DNA from: Acidobacteriota bacterium
GTDB lineage: Bacteria > Acidobacteriota > Terriglobia > Terriglobales > Acidobacteriaceae
NCBI GenBank assembly: GCA_021846985.1
Contig: JAJZVX010000009.1
Span: forward strand, 1-64,000
Length of the DNA: 64,000 nt
Reading direction: 5' to 3'
Under the pieces are notes generated by a model. The model saw nothing but the letters and a program-made list of their open reading frames with translations, had not been told where the DNA came from and made no database searches. Positions within the stretch are counted from its first letter, which is position 1; every line of letters begins with the position of its first letter. This document shows positions 50,733-58,756 of this stretch, piece after piece. The translations under genes and the position numbers were made by a program.

Positions 50733-51194
50733 TCAGTTCCGGTTCTCGACCGATTCGACCGCAACCGCTTCACCATTCGGCGGGGGATCGGAGGATTCGG
50801 CGGCCATCGCGGCTACGGTCGCCGTTTCCAGAACCGCCAGCATCGCCTCCTGCGCCTTGCTCCAGAAAGGATGCGCCGGGCAGTAGGACTTGCGGTCGCA
50901 CGAAGCGCCGGAGATCATGCAAACATTGATGTAAATAGGACCGTCGATGGCTTCGATCACCTCCCGCATCGAAGCCTCTCGGCCGCGGGGCAAAATCTCG
51001 AATCCGCCCGACTGGCCGCGTCGCGAGGTGATCATCCCGGCACGGCACAACGTCTGCAACACTTTGGAAAGAAAGCTCTCGGGGGTGCCCGTCGCGCGGG
51101 CCAGCGCCGGCAGCAGCGTGCGTTCGTGCTCTGGCAGCGTGGCCAGATGAACCATAGCGCGCACCGCGTAATCGGCAGCCCGCGTCAGTTGCAT
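50733..51194 (-). CDS. Rrf2 family transcriptional regulator with [Fe-S] cysteines
   Basis: 153 residues from ATG 51194 (MQLTRAADYAVRAMVHLA is the typical family start; the frame is open up to 51236). The winged helix with RGQSGGFEIL matches Rrf2. Three Cys in INVCMISGASCDRKSYCPAH are spaced as in cluster-binding members (C-x6-C-x5-C), so it may sense NO, iron or redox state like NsrR or IscR. A palindrome lies directly upstream of this start. The link to the qNor gene at 12-14 kb is only a family-level idea. Confidence 0.85.
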   Translation of the reverse strand: MQLTRAADYAVRAMVHLATLPEHERTLLPALARATGTPESFLSKVLQTLCRAGMITSRRGQSGGFEILPRGREASMREVIEAIDGPIYINVCMISGASCDRKSYCPAHPFWSKAQEAMLAVLETATVAAMAAESSDPPPNGEAVAVESVENRN

Positions 51195-51197
51195 GGT

Positions 51198-51209
51198 CGA
51201 ACCGGTTCG
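51198..51209. promoter_or_regulatory. palindrome upstream of the Rrf2 gene
   Basis: CGAACCGGTTCG is a perfect 12-bp palindrome three bases from the start ATG 51194. Self-binding of the regulator is a natural idea, but the site does not match a known IscR or NsrR consensus that I recognise. Confidence 0.35.
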
Positions 51210-51779
51210 TACCATGGGGGGATCCTCTGCATTCATCGTAGCGCAAAGATGTTCGAGCGCACACGCGTGCGTTTTTCCCTGGTTGCACCTTGGCCGGGGC
51301 AGCCTCTTTCAATTCCTGCACTGCAAATGGTGAAATCCACAGAACTTTCCGCGTTTTGCACTTGAATCCACAAGCGCCTCCGGCCTACGCTCCCTTCCAG
51401 TTGGTGACCCTGTAGGCAACTGGACACGCAGTTCCAGCCTGGCAGGACGATGGGGAGTCCATCCCAATGGGGCACTTCGCGGCCGGCTCGTCCGGCAGTG
51501 ATGTGGCTCCGGCGCGATGGAGCAACCATCCAGAGTCAGGAAGGGATGTGCACAATCCACCTGATGCGAAGATTCATCCGCAGCTCGGCTGAGGATGCAA
51601 GGTTCGAGTCGGGCAGGGGAGTCATCATCGACCCAGCCGGAGCCGCAGGAGCCGGGGTAGCCCGGCGTCGCGTCGTCGGCACAGCCGAAGCCTCGAGGTG
51701 CCGGGGAAACCCGCTATCCGATCGGAAGGCTGAACGGGACGATCGATGATCCAGAGGTTCTGCGGGCTCACCGCGATGC

Positions 51780-51811
51780 GCAGCGCCGGAGACCGGGTTC
51801 TCCGGCGCTGC
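51780..51811 (+). terminator. 13-bp hairpin at the end of the repeat-rich stretch
   Basis: GCAGCGCCGGAGA (51780-51792) and TCTCCGGCGCTGC (51799-51811) pair perfectly with a 6-base loop. The plus-strand tail TGTTTG is only weakly U-rich. It lies 47 bases after the aldo/keto reductase stop on the minus strand and could also serve that gene. Confidence 0.5.
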
Positions 51812-51857
51812 TGTTTGTGCGCACATTGTGAGCGCGCTTATGGTTTTCCCGCCGCCT

Positions 51858-52748
51858 TTATGCCAGCGCCAGGTTCATGTTGCGGATGGCTTCGTCGATC
51901 TCCTGCGTGCTCTTGACGCCGACCGTGGCGCATTCCACGCCCGCCTGCTGGAAAGCGAACCGCATCGCCTTGACGCGGTCGTCGTGACTGTGACCGAACT
52001 GGCCGCCGCCGCACAACTTCATGCCGATCACGCCCAGCCCTTCCTGCTTTAACTGGTGGATGTGATGGACCACCTCGCTCACGTCGTCGGGGTGGTTGGT
52101 GTCTTCCCAGGTCGGCCCGTCCATGCGCGCGCCTTTGTGGTTGATGCGGATCAGGCCCACCTGGAGCCATGGATTGCCCGGCATCCGCCGCAGCGCCGGC
52201 AGCCCGTGCACCGAAGCGCCATGCGTCAGAATGATCTTCCTTTGCTCCGCCTCGAGGATGCCGTCCTGCCAGCGCTTGGTGGTCTCCGGCCAATCGGCCG
52301 TGTGCTGCCAGTGCATCAGCATAATGTCAAAGTACTCGGTCTGCGCGATGCGCCGCATCTGGTCGAACCGGGCCTGTGGATCGGCGGGGTCGGGAGTGGT
52401 GGTCAGCTTGGTCATCAGGCGATAGCTGTCGCGCGGAAGGCCTTTCAGGGCTTCTCCCAGCATCCCTGGCGTCTGGTAGGCCTCCGCCGTCTCGAAAAAG
52501 CGGATGCCGCGGTCGTAGGCGTAGCGCACCAGGCGTGTAAACTCCTGCTGCCCCAGCGCGGCTTGCACCGCGCCGCCGTCCGTGCCCGTCCCGAAGGCGA
52601 GGCGCGTGACCTGCATTTTGGAGCGGCCCAGCACCACCGTATCGGTGGCGGTGGGCTGGGAGGCGGCCAGGGGAAGACCGCCAACCGTGGCCATGGCTCC
52701 TGCGGCCAGGCCGGTTTTGAGGAAACTACGCCGTGTGGATGGACTCAT
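51858..52748 (-). CDS. Tat-exported aldo/keto reductase
   Basis: 296 residues from ATG 52748, with GGGGAGG nine bases upstream. Twin-arginine signal TRRSFLKTGLAAGAMATVGG at the N-terminus. The (beta/alpha)8 barrel of aldo/keto reductases is seen with YDRGIRFFETAEAYQTPGMLGEAL (the catalytic Asp position reads Glu: FETA instead of FDTA; Tyr present), LMTKLTTTPD (Lys) and DIMLMHWQH (His). The Asp-to-Glu change is conservative. Export of an NADPH enzyme is unusual, so a bound cofactor or a non-redox role is possible. Substrate unknown. Confidence 0.85.
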   Translation of the reverse strand: MSPSTRRSFLKTGLAAGAMATVGGLPLAASQPTATDTVVLGRSKMQVTRLAFGTGTDGGAVQAALGQQEFTRLVRYAYDRGIRFFETAEAYQTPGMLGEALKGLPRDSYRLMTKLTTTPDPADPQARFDQMRRIAQTEYFDIMLMHWQHTADWPETTKRWQDGILEAEQRKIILTHGASVHGLPALRRMPGNPWLQVGLIRINHKGARMDGPTWEDTNHPDDVSEVVHHIHQLKQEGLGVIGMKLCGGGQFGHSHDDRVKAMRFAFQQAGVECATVGVKSTQEIDEAIRNMNLALA

Positions 52749-52951
52749 TGTGTTGAACCTCCCCGGCTCAAGCCCGCAGGCGAGCCGGATGAGTGGATGG
52801 TAGCACGTGCGCGGCTGCATCGCTGTAAACAGGCGTCGGCCCCAGGGCTGCAAGATTGCCCCTCATGCAAGGGTTGCCAGCCGTAAAGAACGGCGGCAGC
52901 AAGGCGATGTGCAAACGGAACTCGATGGCTGGATTGGATGAATGGGGAGGG

Positions 52952-53182
52952 CTAGAACTCGTTGGGGCCGGGTTCGGAGCCGGGATGTCCGTTCGCGTCG
53001 AGCCAGTGGCCGATGAGGAGATCGGCGTCAGGATCGGAGCCGTCCCGCAGCAACTCAGATTTCCTCAGGAGGCGTTTGCGGGTTTCTGCAGCGCGCTGAG
53101 CCTGGAGAGCAGCGCGGCTCTGCAGATTAGCGTTGTGGAAGCTGGCGGCCTGGACATGCATGGATGGACCGTGGATGTGCAT
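52952..53182 (-). CDS. small hypothetical protein (acidobacterial type)
   Basis: 76 residues. ATG 53182 has GAGGGG six bases upstream on the minus strand. The protein is Ala/Gln-rich and probably helical (QAASFHNANLQSRAALQAQRAAETRKRLL) with an acidic tail containing DADLLIGHWLD. The pattern of a helical N-terminus and a final IGHW-like motif reminds me of small proteins seen in Acidobacteriota, but I cannot name a family. It lies alone between the aldo/keto reductase and der genes. Confidence 0.55.
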   Translation of the reverse strand: MHIHGPSMHVQAASFHNANLQSRAALQAQRAAETRKRLLRKSELLRDGSDPDADLLIGHWLDANGHPGSEPGPNEF

Positions 53183-53558
53183 GGGTTGCCCCTCAGGGGG
53201 AGAGAAAGCACGCGGAGGGCCGTGATTTCTAGGTTATTCTTTGAAAATGTTCAGCCGGCTATCTGCTTTGCTCACCACATCCCAACCTGGTTGTGTTCTC
53301 ATCTATGTAGCCTTATTTGCCGTCTGAAGGTGGAAAGCCCATCCCCAGGGGCTAAGCCCGGTGCTTCTGCTGGCCGTCTTCGGCACCACGAGAGTCATGC
53401 CCTTGCCAACTCAGAGGCGCTTGGGGAGTTGTGCAGAACCTGGACAGACACAAGCTGGCACTTTACGCATTGGGCTTTGACGCTGGCGGTTAGGCCCGCC
53501 GGTTCAACGAGTCATTGGAGGCCAACGCGGAGGACGCGGGGCCAGCAGGGAGTGTGAT
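53183..53558. other. gene-free stretch upstream of der
   Basis: 376 bases. It separates the small minus-strand gene from the plus-strand der gene, so it should hold both promoters; TTGACG at 53476-53481 is a -35 candidate without a good -10. An imperfect repeat GGCGG...CCGCC lies near 53485. Confidence 0.35.
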
Positions 53559-55043
53559 TTGCCAACGTATCGAAGATCGGTGGTTCCCACACGGGCGGGG
53601 GCGGAGACGCTGCCGCTGGTGGCCATTGTGGGACGGCCCAACGTGGGCAAGTCCACTCTGTTTAACCGGCTCACCGGCAGCCGGCGATCCATTGTCGGCG
53701 ACGAGCCGGGCATTACGCGAGACCGCATCTACGGCGAGTACGAGTGGGCGGGACGGCGCTACCGGCTGGTGGATACGGGCGGCATCGTGCCGGACGACCC
53801 CGAACTCATCACCACGGAGATCTACAACCAGGCGCGCGTGGCGCTGGAAGAGGCCGACGCGCTGGTTCTGGTAATGGATGCGCGGACAGAGCTGGCGCGG
53901 CCGGACTTCGACCTGACGCGGATGCTCCAGAAGGGCACGAAGCCGGTCTTTCTGGCCGTGAATAAAGTGGAAGGCGCGGTCATGGCGCTGGAAGCCGAAA
54001 ACTTCCGCCGGCTGGGGATTCGCAACGTTTTCCCCATCAGCTCGGAGCACGGCCAGGGGATTGGCGACCTGCTGGATGCGGTAGCGGAGGCTGTGCCGGA
54101 GCGCTCCGGCCCCATCGAGGAAAAGGCCGGGACCGGGCAGGCGGCCGAGACCGGGCAGGCGGCCGAGACCGGGCAGGCGGCCGAGACCGAAAACCTGCAC
54201 CGGACGCATGGCGAGTTTGTGCAGCAGGAAACCTCGGTGGCGATTATCGGCCGGCCGAATGTGGGCAAGTCCACGCTGCTGAACGCGCTTACGGGAACCT
54301 CGCGCGCAATTGTGTCGCCGCTGGCCGGAACCACGCGCGACGCCGTCGACGAGGTGGTCGAGTTCGAGGGCGCCCGGTTCCGGTTTGTGGATACGGCGGG
54401 GATCCGGCGCAAGGGCAAGACGCACCTGATGGCGGAAAAGCTGAGCGTGGTGATGGCGCGGCGGCACCTGGAAGCAGCGGATGTGGCGCTGCTGGTGCTG
54501 GACGCCACCGAGGGCGTGATTGCGGCCGATGCAACCATCGGGGGCTACGCGCACGAAAGCGGACGCAGCGTGATCGTGGTGGTGAACAAGTGGGACGCGG
54601 TTACAACGGCTCGCACGGACGGCAAGCCACCGGCCGACCGGGAGATCTTCGAAAAACAGTTGCGGCGGGTGCTGAAGTATCTGGATTACGCGCCGGTGCT
54701 GTTTCTTTCCGCGCTTGAAGGCAAGGGCATGAGCCGCGTGCTGCGCGAGGTAAAAGCCGTGGCGGCGGAGCGGCGCATGCGGGTGAGCACGGGCCAGATG
54801 AACCGCTTCCTGGAGCGAATCGACTTCCAGCGGGCCCCCGTGCCGATGGCCAAACGCGTACGCATTTTCTACATGACGCAGGCGGCGGTGGCGCCGCCCA
54901 CCTTTGTGCTCTTTACGGACCGCGAGGTGAAGCTGCACTTTGCCTTCGAGCGGTTCCTTGAGAACCAGATACGAGAGGCCTTTCAATTTCGCGGGACACC
55001 CATCTGGTTCAAGGTGCGGGCGCGGAATGCCGGCAAAGAATAG
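53559..55043 (+). CDS. der: ribosome assembly GTPase Der (EngA)
   Basis: 494 residues with TTG start at 53559, preceded by GGGAG. Two G domains in tandem: first GRPNVGKSTLFNRL, DTGG and NKVEG; second GRPNVGKSTLLNAL, DTAG and NKWDAV, followed by the KH-like C-terminal domain (RLSTGQMNRF...). It binds the 50S subunit during assembly. The linker between the G domains carries three exact 18-bp repeats (54135-54188) coding for GQAAET. An alternative GTG start lies a few codons on; the SD position favours TTG. Confidence 0.93.
   Translation: MPTYRRSVVPTRAGAETLPLVAIVGRPNVGKSTLFNRLTGSRRSIVGDEPGITRDRIYGEYEWAGRRYRLVDTGGIVPDDPELITTEIYNQARVALEEADALVLVMDARTELARPDFDLTRMLQKGTKPVFLAVNKVEGAVMALEAENFRRLGIRNVFPISSEHGQGIGDLLDAVAEAVPERSGPIEEKAGTGQAAETGQAAETGQAAETENLHRTHGEFVQQETSVAIIGRPNVGKSTLLNALTGTSRAIVSPLAGTTRDAVDEVVEFEGARFRFVDTAGIRRKGKTHLMAEKLSVVMARRHLEAADVALLVLDATEGVIAADATIGGYAHESGRSVIVVVNKWDAVTTARTDGKPPADREIFEKQLRRVLKYLDYAPVLFLSALEGKGMSRVLREVKAVAAERRMRVSTGQMNRFLERIDFQRAPVPMAKRVRIFYMTQAAVAPPTFVLFTDREVKLHFAFERFLENQIREAFQFRGTPIWFKVRARNAGKE
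54135..54188 (+). repeat. three tandem 18-bp repeats in the Der linker
   Basis: GGGCAGGCGGCCGAGACC occurs three times without a change (54135-54152, 54153-54170, 54171-54188). It adds three GQAAET units to the linker between the two G domains. Exact copies suggest recent slippage. Confidence 0.9.
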
Positions 55044-55128
55044 GAAATCGAGCCGTTCCCATCCATCCCGGCGAGCTCTTCCTTTGCGAACAAGCGCTTG
55101 AGTTCTGCGTGTAGCCGCCCTCGTCAGC

Positions 55129-56415
55129 CTACCCGCGCTCCCGCGTCTTCCGCCACAACTCCTCCAGCGCGTCGCAGGCCGTCTTCACCCCGTCCTCGCA
55201 TTCCAGCCGCCGCGCCACCTGCGCCGCGCGCCTGGCCAGCGCCGGAGCCCCCAGCATCGCCTTCAGCTTCCGCGCCACCCGCAGCGGCGTATAGTTCTTC
55301 CGCTGGATGGTCCGCGACACCTTGAGCCTGCGCATGCGCCGCGCGTTGTCCGGCTGGTCGTGCGCGTAGGGCATGATCAGCATTGGCTTGCCCGCCCGCA
55401 GGCACTGAGCCGTCGTCCCCACGCCGCCCTGGTGCACCACCATCGCAGCGCGCGGAAAGAGCTTGGAATACGGTGCATACTCGGCCACGCAAATCGATTC
55501 CGGCAACTCCTTCCGGGGCCGGTTGCGTGGATCGCTCCCGATGAGCAGCACGGCGCGAATGCCCAGCCGGGCTGCTGCCCGGGCCGAAAACTCGTAGAAT
55601 CGTCCCGCCGCCAGCACCGCCGCCGAGCCCAGCGTGAACACCACCGGCGCCTCGCCCTCGGCCAGAAATTTCTCCAGATTATCGGGCAGCGCGGCGTTGC
55701 CCGCGTCCGCGTCGTAAAAGCAAAAGCCCGTGATCAGCGTGTTCCGCGGCCAATCCTTTTGTTCCACGCCCAGCGCGTGCGAAAACAGCGCCAGCACGAG
55801 GTAGGGCGAGTGTTTGGCGTCAAAGAGCGGATTCGCGCCCCGCTCCAGCCCCAGCTCGCGGCGCAGTTCGTAGATCGGCTCCGGCCACTTGCGGCTCACA
55901 AACCGCGCCACCCGCCGGATCACCCGTCCGAACCCGGGCACGGCCTTGTCCACCCGCGCCAGCCGCGGGTACGGCGGCAACACCGGCGGGTCAAAGGCGG
56001 AGAAGAACGAGAGCGGCGCCAGCACGTAACTCGCCCATGGAATCCCCGTCACCTCGGCCACAATGGGACCAGCGTAGTTTAGCTCGCCCAGCAGCATCAG
56101 GTCGGCGCGCTCAGGCCGCGTTGCCGCGTCCATCAGATCGTCATAGGTTTGGCGCAGCACAGGAAACAGAAAATCTCTCAAGCCATGTTCCGTGCCGTGC
56201 TTCACGTCGTAGACCATTTCCACCAGCACCGTATTGCTCGGATCAATGTCCGGCCGGACCGCGCAAAACTCCAACCCCAGCGGCACAATCTTCGGCCGGT
56301 ACACCTCCGGCAGCGCCATCACCGGCGTGTGTCCGCGCCGCCTGAGTTCCAGCGCAAGTGCAATCAGCGGGTTCGTATCGCCATACGTACCTATATTCGA
56401 GAGAACAATGCGCAA
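55129..56415 (-). CDS. glycosyltransferase, GT1/UGT-like
   Basis: 428 residues with TTG start at 56415, five bases after GGGGGAG. The N-terminal Rossmann domain LRIVLSNIGTYGDTNPLIALALELRRRGHTP is typical of the GT-B fold; the C-terminal half has the nucleotide-sugar segment FPRAAMVVHQGGVGTTAQCLRAGKPMLIMPYAHDQPDNARR, the H-Q-G-G-x-G-T signature of UGT/MurG-like enzymes. It transfers a sugar to a small lipophilic or natural product acceptor. Convergent with der. No cluster partners around it, so the acceptor is unknown. Confidence 0.87.
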   Translation of the reverse strand: MRIVLSNIGTYGDTNPLIALALELRRRGHTPVMALPEVYRPKIVPLGLEFCAVRPDIDPSNTVLVEMVYDVKHGTEHGLRDFLFPVLRQTYDDLMDAATRPERADLMLLGELNYAGPIVAEVTGIPWASYVLAPLSFFSAFDPPVLPPYPRLARVDKAVPGFGRVIRRVARFVSRKWPEPIYELRRELGLERGANPLFDAKHSPYLVLALFSHALGVEQKDWPRNTLITGFCFYDADAGNAALPDNLEKFLAEGEAPVVFTLGSAAVLAAGRFYEFSARAAARLGIRAVLLIGSDPRNRPRKELPESICVAEYAPYSKLFPRAAMVVHQGGVGTTAQCLRAGKPMLIMPYAHDQPDNARRMRRLKVSRTIQRKNYTPLRVARKLKAMLGAPALARRAAQVARRLECEDGVKTACDALEELWRKTRERG

Positions 56416-56543
56416 ATCGACTCCCCCTGCCAGCCATCTCACTGCAACTATGAGCCTAATGCACCGGGCAGGATTTCACCCGCCCGCCTTCAGGCCCGTT
56501 TAATCTTGCCCCGGCCATACTCCTATCGGTGATACTGTCCTCC

Positions 56544-57254
56544 ATGCGCGTACTGCTGGTTGAAGACGAGGCCCGCCTGGCCGAGAACCTTGCCGCCGCC
56601 CTCCGCGACGGCCCCGGTTTCGCCGTTGACTGGGCGGCCGACGGCCTCTCCGCCATGGATTACCTCCGCGCCGCGGCCTACGATCTCGTGATCCTCGACC
56701 TCATGCTCCCCGGCCTCGACGGCCTTGGTGTTCTCCAGCGGCTGCGCGCCCGCCACGACGCCACCCCCGTTCTCATCCTCACAGCCAAGGAGGGCAAGGA
56801 ATCCATCGTCCAACTGCTCAACGCCGGCGCAGACGACTATCTCTCCAAGCCCTTCGATCTGGGCGAGCTGATTGCCCGCGCCAAGGTTCTCATCCGCCGC
56901 GGCAAAGGCGCCGCGCACCCTACGCTCCATGCCCTTGGCCTCACCCTCAACACCCTCGAGCAGACCGTCCTTCGCAACGGCATCCTGGTCGATCTCTCCC
57001 CCACCGAATACCGCATCCTCGAGTACCTCATCCACCGCCCTCGCGCCATCGTCAGCAAGCGTGAACTCCTCGAACACCTGTACGACTTCAACTGGGAACA
57101 CCACTCCAACGTGATCGAGGCCCATGTTTCCAACCTGCGCAAGAAGCTCGACGCCGCCTCCCCCGCAGCCGCAGCCGAGCCCATCATTGAGACCATGCGC
57201 GGCCGTGGCTATCGCCTCGCCGCTGAGCCGGAGCAGATGCATGCTCGCGGCTAA
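56544..57254 (+). CDS. OmpR-type response regulator
   Basis: 236 residues from ATG 56544 (GTG at 56529 is possible). Receiver domain with LVEDEARLAE and the phospho-acceptor Asp in VILDLMLPGLDG, DYLSKPF, then a winged helix output domain (LSPTEYRILEYLIHRPRAIVSKRELLEHLYDFNWEHHSNVIEAHVSNLRKKL). It forms a pair with the histidine kinase gene, which overlaps it by 14 bases. Divergent from the glycosyltransferase gene. Confidence 0.93.
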   Translation: MRVLLVEDEARLAENLAAALRDGPGFAVDWAADGLSAMDYLRAAAYDLVILDLMLPGLDGLGVLQRLRARHDATPVLILTAKEGKESIVQLLNAGADDYLSKPFDLGELIARAKVLIRRGKGAAHPTLHALGLTLNTLEQTVLRNGILVDLSPTEYRILEYLIHRPRAIVSKRELLEHLYDFNWEHHSNVIEAHVSNLRKKLDAASPAAAAEPIIETMRGRGYRLAAEPEQMHARG

Positions 57255-58653
57255 ACAATCCATTGCCTTCCGGCTCATCGCCGGCGTCCTCGCCGTGGAG
57301 CTTTTTGCCTCCGCCGCCGTCATCCTCCTCTCCCTCGGCTACGAGCGGCACGTGCATTTCCACACCTTCGACATCATGCTCCATGGCCGTGCGGATACCG
57401 TCCTCGGCGCCGTCCAGGATGCCGAAGACGCGCAAGACAGCCTCATGCTCGACCGATCCGATCTGCACCTGCCAGCCGAGGATCTCTACGAAGTGTGGAA
57501 TGAAAGGGGCCGTCTTCTCGGCCGGTCGCCCAATTGGTCCGGCGCCTACGGCCTCGTTTTCGGCGATCGCCATGACCAGTTCGCCGCCCTCACCCTTCAC
57601 GGCCTCCACTATCGCATTCTTCGCATCCATGGCTCCCGCATCGTCGATCCCGGAGAGCAGGGCGGCGGCAAGCTTCGCCATGTCCTCATCTACTACGGCG
57701 CTCCCACCTATCATGTCTGGCATGCCATCAACCACGCTGTTACCGTCTACGCAATCGGCGCTATCCTGCTTCTGGCTGTAAGCGGCCCGCTCATCGCATG
57801 GCTGCTCCATCGCGGCTTGCTTCCCCTGCGCCAGCTTGCCGCCCTCGCCTCCCAGGTCTCCGTCGACTCCTGGGAGTTCTCGCCGCCTGAAAGCGCCCGC
57901 ACCACTCGCGAACTCGCCCCGCTCACCCACGCTCTCCAGAACGTATTGACCCGCCTGGAGCGCTCCTTTGAGCAACAGCGCACCTTTGTCTCCGACGCCG
58001 CCCACGAGCTCAAAACCGCTGTCGCCGTCGTCAAGTCCTCGGTGCAACTGCTGGCCATGAAGCGCCGTACCCCCGCCGATTACCAGACTGGCCTCGAACG
58101 CTGTCTCGCCGACACCCAGCGGCTTGAGGATCTGGTCGGCAAAATGCTCGCCCTGGCACGGGTGGAAAGCACCTCCGCCGAAGATTCTTCGCCCGCTGCC
58201 GATCTCGCCGTCTGCCTTCAGCAAACCGTCCAGCGCCTCGAAAGCCTCGCTTGCATCCGCCAGGTCCGCGTCGATCTTGCCTCCGTTCCCGCCGTCTCCG
58301 TTCCTCTGGCGCACGACGACTGCTGTGAACTTTTTTCGAACCTCCTCCACAACGCCCTGCAGCACAGCCTGCCCGGCGCCGCCGTCGAAATCCGTGCCCT
58401 CACCCAAGTCGGTGCTCTCGATCTCACCATTCAGGACCACGGCGACGGCATCGACCCCGCCGTGCTGCCGCACGTCTTCGAGCGGTTCTACCGCGGCGAC
58501 CCTTCCCGCGCCCGCTCCACCGGCGGCGCCGGTCTTGGCCTCGCCATTGCCCGCGCCCTTGTGGAGCGGGCCGGCGGCTCCATCTCCATCGCCAGTCAGC
58601 CCGGTACGGGCACAACCGTCACCCTGCGCCTGCCCCTCGCGCCTTCACCGTAG
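57241..58653 (+). CDS. sensor histidine kinase
   Basis: 470 residues from ATG 57241. Two membrane helices (AFRLIAGVLAVELFASAAVILLSLG and the one around AIGAILLLAVSGPLIAWLL, about residues 170-190) enclose a periplasmic sensor domain of about 140 residues. HAMP-like segment, then the phospho-His in SDAAHELKTAVAVVKSS, N box NLLHNALQH, and the G boxes DHGDGIDP and GAGLGLAIA. Pairs with the response regulator. The signal is unknown; no target gene is clear from context. Confidence 0.92.
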   Translation: MLAAKQSIAFRLIAGVLAVELFASAAVILLSLGYERHVHFHTFDIMLHGRADTVLGAVQDAEDAQDSLMLDRSDLHLPAEDLYEVWNERGRLLGRSPNWSGAYGLVFGDRHDQFAALTLHGLHYRILRIHGSRIVDPGEQGGGKLRHVLIYYGAPTYHVWHAINHAVTVYAIGAILLLAVSGPLIAWLLHRGLLPLRQLAALASQVSVDSWEFSPPESARTTRELAPLTHALQNVLTRLERSFEQQRTFVSDAAHELKTAVAVVKSSVQLLAMKRRTPADYQTGLERCLADTQRLEDLVGKMLALARVESTSAEDSSPAADLAVCLQQTVQRLESLACIRQVRVDLASVPAVSVPLAHDDCCELFSNLLHNALQHSLPGAAVEIRALTQVGALDLTIQDHGDGIDPAVLPHVFERFYRGDPSRARSTGGAGLGLAIARALVERAGGSISIASQPGTGTTVTLRLPLAPSP

Positions 58654-58756
58654 CCTCGTCCACCCGCGGTCTCCAGCATCCATGCCCGCTCTCCGTTCCA
58701 CACTCTTTTCTGCCGTCCGTGCCGTCATGTCACGGGCCAACTTTCAGGAGCCTCCC

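Larger units (their letters stand above)
51195..51857. other. gene-free stretch, rich in inverted repeats
   Basis: 663 bases without a convincing gene. From 51397 to 51811 it is dense in short hairpins: CCAGTTG/CAACTGG (51397/51417), GCCGGG-GTAG-CCCGGC (about 51652), CGGC-ACA-GCCG (51679), CGGG-GAAA-CCCG (51702) and the 13-bp stem at 51780-51811. Open frames on both strands lack start signals. It may encode a structured RNA; see findings. Confidence 0.45.

Noticed and set aside
51602-51616. GGTTCGAGT resembling a tRNA T-loop
   Set aside because: The flanking bases cannot pair as a T-stem and no acceptor or anticodon stem is found around it.
54135-54188. Tandem repeats as a CRISPR-like array
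   Set aside because: The 18-bp units are directly adjacent without spacers and lie in frame inside the der gene.
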